Source: Gammaproteobacteria bacterium
Lineage (GTDB): Bacteria; Pseudomonadota; Gammaproteobacteria; Burkholderiales; Rhodocyclaceae
Length of the DNA stretch: 42,467 bases
Direction: 5' to 3'
NCBI GenBank assembly: GCA_029289265.1
Contig: JARFTX010000030.1
Coordinates: 1-42,467, forward strand
The first letter of the stretch is position 1; every line of letters begins with the position of its first letter. This document shows positions 36,944 to 42,467 of this stretch, in pieces. Under the pieces are notes generated by a model. That model was not told the DNA's origin, searched no databases, and worked only from the letters and a program-made list of their open reading frames with translations. Position numbers and translations under genes: made by a program.

Positions 36944-37618
36944 TCAGCGCAGGTGGCGCTGCAGGATGTTGGAGAACTCTTCCATGAAGCTCTCGAAGCG
37001 GATGCCGATCCGGTCGATGTCATGGGTGTAGCGGTTGTAGGCGACGACCGCGGGGATCGCCGCGAACAGGCCGATCGCGGTCGCAACCAGCGCCTCGGCG
37101 ATGCCCGGCGCGACCTGGGCGAGCGTCGCGGCGCCGACGTTGGACAGCCCGCGGAAGGCGTTCATGATGCCCCAGACCGTGCCGAGCAGGCCGATGTAGG
37201 GCGAGACCGAGCCGACCGTGGCGAGAAAGGCGAGATGCGCTTCGAGGTCGTCCATCTCGCGCTGGTGCATCGCCCGCATCGCCCGGCGCGAGCCGTCGAT
37301 GGTGGCGTTGTTGTCGTGGCTCTTGGCGCGCAGCTTGGTGAATTCGCGGTAGCCGGCCTCGAAGATGCGTTCCATGCCGCCGATCTCGTGGCGGGCCGCG
37401 GCGGCCGACTGGTAGAGCGCGTTGAGGTCGCCGCCGCTCCAGAATTCGCGCTCGAATTGCTGCGTGTTGCGGGTGGCCGCGCGGATCTGGAACCACTTGC
37501 GGAAGATCCAGAACCACGACACGACGGACAGCACGACGAGCAGCAGCATGATGAGCTGCACCAGTACGCTCGCGTGGAGGATGAGGCTGATGATGGAGAG
37601 GTCTTCGGTGGTGGTCAT
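36944..37618 (-). CDS. tolQ: Tol-Pal protein TolQ
   Basis: TolQ is the MotA/ExbB-type proton channel subunit. The 224-residue protein has three membrane helices (about 15-40, 130-155 and 168-195) with the conserved VGSVSPYIGLLGTVWGIMNAF and GIAEALVATAIGLFAAIPAVVAYN. The start at 37618 overlaps the ybgC stop by four bases (ATGA); the open frame upstream of it is a GC-rich artefact. Confidence 0.97.
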   Translation of the reverse strand: MTTTEDLSIISLILHASVLVQLIMLLLVVLSVVSWFWIFRKWFQIRAATRNTQQFEREFWSGGDLNALYQSAAAARHEIGGMERIFEAGYREFTKLRAKSHDNNATIDGSRRAMRAMHQREMDDLEAHLAFLATVGSVSPYIGLLGTVWGIMNAFRGLSNVGAATLAQVAPGIAEALVATAIGLFAAIPAVVAYNRYTHDIDRIGIRFESFMEEFSNILQRHLR

Positions 37619-38061
37619 GGGTGAACGGGCTGGTCGAAGGTGTTGCGCAGGTCGGCCGGGATTGCGCAAGGCTTGCCGCGGCCGGTGTCGATGCAGGCGA
37701 TGAGGACGCGCGCGTTGAACAGAAGTTCCTCGCGGCGCCGCACTTCCTGGACGAAGGTCAGGCTCGCGCGGCCGAGTTCGGCGACGCGGGTGTGTACGGC
37801 GAGCTCGTCGTCGAGCCGCGCCGGCAGGCGATAGTCCGCCTCGACACGCTTGACGACGAAGGCGATCGCCCGCTCGGCCAGCATCCGGCTCTGCTCGAAG
37901 CCGAGCGCACGCAGCCATTCGGTGCGCGCCCGTTCGCAGAACCTGAGGTAGTTGGCGTAGTACACGACACCGGCGGCGTCGGTGTCTTCGTAGTAGACCC
38001 TGATGGGAAGCACGGCTGAGGCGGGTGGAGGTTCGGAGGCGGGCTCTTGAAAACGGCGCAT
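37615..38061 (-). CDS. ybgC: Acyl-CoA thioesterase YbgC
   Basis: YbgC is a hot-dog thioesterase acting on short or longer acyl-CoAs and associated with phospholipid enzymes. The 148-residue protein has the 4-hydroxybenzoyl-CoA thioesterase motif VYYEDTDAAGVVYYANYLRFCERARTE, including the catalytic Asp, and a matching total length. It is the first gene of the tol-pal operon. A TAGAAT on the minus strand sits only six bases before its ATG, too close to serve this start. Confidence 0.95.
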   Translation of the reverse strand: MRRFQEPASEPPPASAVLPIRVYYEDTDAAGVVYYANYLRFCERARTEWLRALGFEQSRMLAERAIAFVVKRVEADYRLPARLDDELAVHTRVAELGRASLTFVQEVRRREELLFNARVLIACIDTGRGKPCAIPADLRNTFDQPVHP

Positions 38062-38393
38062 CGTAGCATTCTATCCGACGCTTGGTGCGCCGCATGATGG
38101 GCTGCCGGCCCGTTTGTTTGCAAAAGGTAACCTGGGGCCCGGGCGACGGCTGGAGCAGGCATTCAGGCAGGGGACGGGGCGGTGGCTTTCTGCTTCCATC
38201 CTGCCCGGTGCGCTGCAAGAGGCCGGACTGAAGTGCTATCCTAATATTTGCGTGCCGGCCCCGCCGGCAGATCGGGCGATCGCGTGCGGCCGGCGTCCCG
38301 CGCCGTCGCGACGCAGCGCCTCGGATGGCTGTGCAGGCCACCCCCGCGGCATGTCCGGAAGGGCATGCCGCGATATTCAGGACAGGATCGAGC
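38062..38393. other. Divergent intergenic region between ybgC and the STAS-domain gene
   Basis: No gene, RNA or terminator is supported in these 332 bases. It must hold the promoter of the tol-pal operon (minus) and probably that of the STAS gene (plus), but I found only isolated AT-rich words: ATTCTA at 38068-38073, TTTGCAAAAGG near 38114-38124 and CTAATATTTG near 38240-38249. None has a properly spaced partner hexamer. Confidence 0.4.
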
Positions 38394-39542
38394 GTGGCCT
38401 CTTCGTTCTCCGGCAGGAATACTTCGACGGGCAAGGGTTCATCCGGCCGCGGGCCGGCACCCGCGCCGCGGGCGGAGCTGTCGACCGTCGATTTCTCCGG
38501 CGCCGACCTGTCGCGTGCGCTGGCCGAGTGCGCCGGCATGGTCGAGGTGCAGGAGGCAGGATCGGGCATCGGCGCCATCTACGAGGAAGCGGCGGTGCTC
38601 TATGCCAATGGCGGATCCCGCGAGGCCGAGCAGTTGCTCGAGGCTGTGCTGGCCGAGTCGGCGGCCAATGCCGGCGAGGGGCTGTGGATGATGCTGCTCG
38701 ACCTGTACCAGTTGAGCGGCAAGCGCGAGCAGTTCGAGGCCCGGGTGCTCGAATATGCGACCCGCTTCGAGCGCTCGCCGCCGCCGTGGTGCGATCTTTC
38801 CGGCAAGGCGCCGCGTCGCCGCGTGAACCTCGCGCCGCTGATCAACATTTCGGGCAATCTGTCGGCACAGGCCGCTGCCCAGTTCCAGCAGATCGAGATT
38901 ATCGGGCAGAAGAGCGGCGCGATCCGCATCGACCTGAAGCGCTTGCGCTCGGTCGATGAGACCGGCTGTCAGCTGCTGCTCGATACCATTTCCCGGCTCG
39001 GGCGCGAGCGTGCCCGCGTGACGCTGCTCAACGGCGATCAGCTCGCCACCATGCTGTCCGGGCAGATTCATGCGGGGCGCGCCGAGGTCCGCCCCGTCTG
39101 GCTGCTGCTGCTGGAAGTCCTGCAGTACACCGGCGAGCACGAACGCTTCGAGGATGTCGCGCTCGACTACGCGGTGACCTTCGAGGAGTCCCCGCCGTCC
39201 TGGGATCCCGCCAAGATGCAGGCGACCGCTGCGGGTGCGGTGGCGGCCGAGGAGGTCGCCGAGAGCGGCGCCGGGTTCAGCCTCGAGGGCGAGATCGTCA
39301 GCGCGAGCAACGATGTGATCCGCAAGCTCGCAGCCCATGCGGAAGGGCGTGACGCGGTCGAGATCGACTGCAGCCAGCTGCGGCGCATGGACTTCGTCAG
39401 TGCCGGAACCTTGTTCAACATTCTTTCGAGCCTGCGCGCCCAGGGCAAGCTCGTGACGCTGCAAAACGTCAATGCGATGGTCGCCGCGCTCCTGCGCGTG
39501 ATGGGCGTCGACCAGGTCGCGCAGGTCATGCTGCGCTCCTGA
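38394..39542 (+). CDS. Two-STAS-domain protein with duplicated helical module
   Basis: With a GTG start at 38394 (AGGA six bases upstream) it has 382 residues; an in-frame ATG at 38325 adds 23 residues without family character. After a Ser/Pro-rich linker comes [19 protein letters not shown], then two copies of a helical TPR-like block, WxxLLxLxQ-x2-G-x2-E-x-FE-x3-L-x-YA-x2-FE-x-SPP-x-W, at residues 98-132 and 236-270. Each copy is followed, after a linker, by a STAS-like alpha/beta domain (about 143-230 with ISGNLSAQ and [15 protein letters not shown]; about 295-382 with LEGEIVSA and [17 protein letters not shown]). No transporter or kinase is nearby. The function is unknown; it may be a phospho-regulated or scaffold protein. 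hslV follows after 76 bases. Confidence 0.85.
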   Translation: MASSFSGRNTSTGKGSSGRGPAPAPRAELSTVDFSGADLSRALAECAGMVEVQEAGSGIGAIYEEAAVLYANGGSREAEQLLEAVLAESAANAGEGLWMMLLDLYQLSGKREQFEARVLEYATRFERSPPPWCDLSGKAPRRRVNLAPLINISGNLSAQAAAQFQQIEIIGQKSGAIRIDLKRLRSVDETGCQLLLDTISRLGRERARVTLLNGDQLATMLSGQIHAGRAEVRPVWLLLLEVLQYTGEHERFEDVALDYAVTFEESPPSWDPAKMQATAAGAVAAEEVAESGAGFSLEGEIVSASNDVIRKLAAHAEGRDAVEIDCSQLRRMDFVSAGTLFNILSSLRAQGKLVTLQNVNAMVAALLRVMGVDQVAQVMLRS

Positions 39543-39618
39543 CGCCCGCCGTCGCCGATCGCGCCGGAAACTGTTTGTGGCGCGACGCAAGACACTCTTT
39601 CATGCAAGGAGCCCCCGG

Positions 39619-40158
39619 ATGGAACAGTATCACGGCACCACCATTCTCTCGGTGCGCCGCGGCCGGCGCGTGGCGCTGGGCGGCGACGGCCAGGTCACGC
39701 TCGGCAACATCGTCATCAAGGCAAGCGCGCGCAAGGTGCGCACGCTCTACCAGGGACGCATCCTCGCCGGCTTCGCCGGCGGCACCGCCGACGCCTTCAC
39801 GCTGTTCGAGCGCTTCGAGGCCAAGCTGGAGAAACACCAGGGCAATCTCCTTCGCAGCGCCGTCGAGCTCGCCAAGGACTGGCGCACCGACCGCATGCTG
39901 CGCCGGCTCGAGGCGATGCTGGCGGTGGCCGACCGCGACAACTCGCTCGTGATCACCGGCAACGGCGATGTGCTCGAGCCCGAGCAGGGTATCGTGGCAA
40001 TCGGCAGCGGCGGTGCGTACGCCCAGTCAGCGGCCCGCGCGCTGCTCGAGAATACCGAGCTCGCGCCGGAAGAGATCGTCAAGAAGTCGCTGGCGATCGC
40101 CGGCGACCTCTGCATCTACACCAACCAGAGCCACGTGATCGAAGTGCTCGAGCCCTGA
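39619..40158 (+). CDS. hslV: ATP-dependent protease subunit HslV
   Basis: HslV is the proteasome-like peptidase of the HslUV complex. The 179-residue precursor starts [15 protein letters not shown]. Processing should expose Thr7 as the N-terminal nucleophile, as with TTI in E. coli. [39 protein letters not shown] and GNGDVLEP follow. I start at 39619, with AAGGAG seven bases upstream. A longer frame from 39577 is not supported. hslU lies 50 bases downstream. No sigma-32-type promoter was recognised in front. Confidence 0.98.
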   Translation: MEQYHGTTILSVRRGRRVALGGDGQVTLGNIVIKASARKVRTLYQGRILAGFAGGTADAFTLFERFEAKLEKHQGNLLRSAVELAKDWRTDRMLRRLEAMLAVADRDNSLVITGNGDVLEPEQGIVAIGSGGAYAQSAARALLENTELAPEEIVKKSLAIAGDLCIYTNQSHVIEVLEP

Positions 40159-40208
40159 TCGAGCCCAAACCTCGGCCCCAAGCCACACAACCCCCGGATC
40201 GTGTCCAG

Positions 40209-41540
40209 ATGACCCAGATGACCCCGCCGGAGATCGTCTCCGAACTCGACAAGCACATCGTCGGCCAGAACAAGGCCAAGAAGGCCGTCGCCATCGCACT
40301 GCGTAACCGCTGGCGCCGCAGCCAGGTCGAGGAGCCGCTGCGCAGCGAGATCACGCCCAAGAACATCCTGATGATCGGCCCGACCGGAGTCGGCAAGACC
40401 GAGATCGCGCGGCGGCTGGCGCGGCTCGCCAACGCGCCCTTCGTCAAGATCGAGGCGACCAAGTTCACCGAGGTGGGTTACGTCGGCCGCGACGTCGACA
40501 CCATCGTCCGCGACCTCGCCGAGATCGCGGTGAAGGACGCGCGCGAGCGGGCGACGCGCCTGGTGCGCGACCGCGCCCTCGATGCGGCCGAGGACCGCGT
40601 GCTCGACGCGCTGCTGCCACCGGCGCGCGGCACCGGCTTCGAGGCCGAGCCCGAGCGCGGGGATTCGACGACGCGGCAGAAATTCCGCAAGAAGCTGCGC
40701 GAGGGCGAGCTCGACGAGAAGGAGATCGAGATCGAGGTCGCCGCCCAGGCGATGACCGCCGAGATCTTCGCGCCGCCGGGCATGGAGGAGCTCACCCAGC
40801 AGATCCAGGGCATGTTCCAGAACCTCGGCGGCGGGCGCACCAAGCGGCGCAAGATGAAGATCGCCGACGCGCTGCGCGCGCTCGCCGACGAGGAGGCGGT
40901 GCGACTCGTCAATGACGAGGAGCTCAAGGCGGATGCGGTGCGCGCGGTCGAGCAGAACGGCATCGTCTTTCTCGACGAGATCGACAAGATCGCCGCGCGC
41001 TCGGATGTGCATGGCGCGGATGTCTCGCGCCAGGGCGTGCAGCGCGACCTGCTGCCGCTGGTCGAGGGCACGACGGTGTCGACCAAGTACGGCATGATCA
41101 AGACCGACCACATCCTGTTCATCGCCAGCGGCGCCTTTCACCTGTCGAAGCCGAGCGACCTGATCCCCGAGCTGCAGGGGCGTTTTCCGATCCGCGTCGA
41201 ACTGGAGAGCCTGTCGGTCGAGGACTTCGAGCGCATCCTGACCCAGACCGACGCCTGTCTGGTGCGCCAATACCAGGCGCTGCTCGCCACCGACGGGGTC
41301 GAGCTCGAGTTCACGCCCGAAGGCATCCGGCGGCTTGCCGAGATCGCCTTCGAGGTGAACGAGAAGACCGAAAACATCGGCGCGCGGCGCCTCTACACGG
41401 TGATGGAGCGGCTGCTCGAGGAGGTCTCGTTCGAGGCCGGCAAGGCCGGGATCGGCAAGGTCGTCGTCGACGCGCCCTACGTGGACCGGCGCCTCGAGAT
41501 CTTCGCCGGGCGCGAGGACCTCGCCCGCTACGTGCTGTAG
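40209..41540 (+). CDS. hslU: HslUV protease ATPase subunit HslU
   Basis: HslU is the AAA+ unfoldase that feeds substrates to HslV. The 443-residue protein has [17 protein letters not shown], Walker A GPTGVGKT (57-64), the pore motif GYVGRD, the I-domain (about 110-240), Walker [16 protein letters not shown], sensor residues in [15 protein letters not shown], and the conserved C-terminus DLARYVL that docks into HslV. It forms an operon with hslV. Confidence 0.99.
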   Translation: MTQMTPPEIVSELDKHIVGQNKAKKAVAIALRNRWRRSQVEEPLRSEITPKNILMIGPTGVGKTEIARRLARLANAPFVKIEATKFTEVGYVGRDVDTIVRDLAEIAVKDARERATRLVRDRALDAAEDRVLDALLPPARGTGFEAEPERGDSTTRQKFRKKLREGELDEKEIEIEVAAQAMTAEIFAPPGMEELTQQIQGMFQNLGGGRTKRRKMKIADALRALADEEAVRLVNDEELKADAVRAVEQNGIVFLDEIDKIAARSDVHGADVSRQGVQRDLLPLVEGTTVSTKYGMIKTDHILFIASGAFHLSKPSDLIPELQGRFPIRVELESLSVEDFERILTQTDACLVRQYQALLATDGVELEFTPEGIRRLAEIAFEVNEKTENIGARRLYTVMERLLEEVSFEAGKAGIGKVVVDAPYVDRRLEIFAGREDLARYVL

Positions 41541-41712
41541 CGCAGCCCCCGCGGCGTACGGGTTGCGGGGATAATGCGCATTTCCCGTGCGGTGCCCCGC
41601 GCCGCGCGGTTGCGCGCGGCGTCGCCGGCGCCTCCGTCGGCCGGCGTTCCGGCTGCGGGTGCCGTCGGCGACAGCGAGTCCGACAACAACGACAAGGTGA
41701 CGCTCGCCGATC

Positions 41713-42467
41713 ATGCTCATCCGCATCGTCTCGATCCTGTTTCCGCTCTTCGGCATCACCGCGCTCGGCTACTTCGTCGGCAAGCGGATGAAGCCCGACC
41801 TGGCCCACGCCAACAAGCTCAACATGGACGTGTTCGTGCCGGCGCTGGTGTTCGCGGCGCTGGCGAACAAGGAGTTCCAGATCACTCAGTTCGTGCCGCT
41901 CACGGCCGCGACGTTGGTGATGGTGATCGGCTCGGGTTTCGCGGCCTGGGCGTTGGCGCGGCTCTCCGGAGTCGCGACCAAGACCATGGTGCCGCCGATC
42001 ATGTTCAACAACTGCGGCAACCTCGGCCTGCCGCTGGCGGTGCTCGCCTTCGGCGATCTCGCGCTCGCGCCCGCGGTGGTCATGTTCATGGTGTCGAACC
42101 TGATCCATTTCTCGTACGGCGCCTGGCTGCTCGACCACCGCGTCAAGGTGTGGACGGTGTGGAAGGTGCCCTCGGTGCTGGCGACGCTGGCCGGGCTCGC
42201 CGTCGGCCTGGTCGGGATCGAGATCTGGCCGCCGCTGATGACCGCGATCCGCATGCTGGGCGAGATCTCGATTCCGCTGATGCTGTTCGCGCTGGGGGTA
42301 CGCCTCACCGACTCGCGGCTGTCGTCGATCGGGCTGGGTGTCTATGTCGCCGCGGCGCGCCCGTTGATCGGCATGCTGCTCGCGCTCGGCGTCCTGCTCG
42401 TGATCGACCTGCCGCCGCAGGAGCAGGCGCTGGTGCTGGTCTTCGGCGCGCTGCCGCCGGCCGTGCT
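41713..42467 (+). CDS. AEC-family transporter (partial, C-terminus off the right edge)
   Basis: This is an integral-membrane permease of the auxin efflux carrier (AEC)/membrane transport protein family. From the ATG at 41713 (MLIRIVSILFPLFGITALGY) the frame is open for 251 codons to the window edge. Seven or more hydrophobic segments are visible, with the family motifs NKLNMDVFVPALVF and MFNNCGNLGLPLAVLAFG (Asn-rich crossover region). Related full-length proteins have about 300-320 residues, so roughly 60 are missing. The substrate is unknown (organic anions are common for the family). It begins 172 bases after hslU, a gap in which I see only GC-rich repeats. Confidence 0.9.
   Translation, partial: MLIRIVSILFPLFGITALGYFVGKRMKPDLAHANKLNMDVFVPALVFAALANKEFQITQFVPLTAATLVMVIGSGFAAWALARLSGVATKTMVPPIMFNNCGNLGLPLAVLAFGDLALAPAVVMFMVSNLIHFSYGAWLLDHRVKVWTVWKVPSVLATLAGLAVGLVGIEIWPPLMTAIRMLGEISIPLMLFALGVRLTDSRLSSIGLGVYVAAARPLIGMLLALGVLLVIDLPPQEQALVLVFGALPPAV

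Noticed and set aside
37619-38578. Upstream extension of the tolQ frame through ybgC
   Set aside because: The TolQ start at 37618 overlaps the ybgC stop by ATGA, and the extra sequence is low-complexity Arg/Pro-rich with no domain.
39543-39618. Heat-shock (sigma-32) promoter in front of hslV
   Set aside because: No CTTGAAA or CCCCAT-type element could be found at suitable spacing. The operon may be read from further upstream.
41541-41712. Terminator or small gene between hslU and the AEC transporter
   Set aside because: A CCCCGC...GCGGGG pairing exists, but it has a long loop and no T run, and the short open frames are shadows of neighbouring frames.

Overview
The window is chromosomal DNA from a high-GC betaproteobacterium, most likely of the Rhodocyclales (Azoarcus/Thauera/Aromatoleum type). 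This rests on the dense GC-rich coding, the gene order ybgC-tolQRAB-pal-cpoB-queE-queC, the pairing of a STAS-domain gene with hslVU, hprK next to ptsN-hpf-rpoN, and a complete N-acetylglutaminylglutamine amide (NAGGN) osmolyte cluster. Genus is an inference from protein families and gene order; no database search was possible. I see no insertion sequence, phage gene, integrase or CRISPR array. Nearly everything looks like core genome.

Layout. 1-9.4 kb: a large FAD/Fe-S oxidoreductase cut by the left edge and preceded by a perfect palindrome, a YqaA-type membrane protein, a degenerate cyclase-FHA protein, ttcA, a pteridine-reductase-like SDR, a MidA-like methyltransferase, a hydrolase-GST pair and a small DUF2905 membrane protein. 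9.4-14.3 kb: cca, an NDUFA9-like epimerase and slt on the minus strand, with 5-formyltetrahydrofolate cyclo-ligase divergent. 14.2-23.5 kb: eleven genes in a row on the minus strand, read thiL-pgpA-pncC-recA-recX-lptB-rpoN-hpf-ptsN-hprK-ilvA. They join thiamine and phospholipid metabolism, recombination, LPS transport, sigma-54 and the nitrogen PTS.

23.5-30.8 kb: a 397-base regulatory gap, then asnO-ngg-M42 peptidase on the plus strand (synthesis and probable turnover of the osmoprotectant NAGGN), then a large FapA/DUF342 protein ending in a clear terminator. 30.9-31.3 kb: two tRNA-Lys genes (CUU and UUU anticodons) with a good sigma-70 promoter and an intervening terminator. 31.4-38.1 kb: the Tol-Pal cell-envelope operon running into queE-queC. 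38.1-42.5 kb: a two-STAS protein with an internal duplication, hslV, hslU and an AEC-family permease cut by the right edge.

The least explained items are the duplicated TPR-like/STAS protein upstream of hslVU, the cyclase-like/FHA protein, and two regulatory structures: a hairpin with a GNRA loop that covers part of the asnO Shine-Dalgarno, and a 21-base operator-like palindrome in front of the FAD/Fe-S oxidoreductase. Other oddities are a CCA-adding enzyme whose HD site is lost, an lptB placed behind recX rather than lptA, and a proline-repeat TolA.
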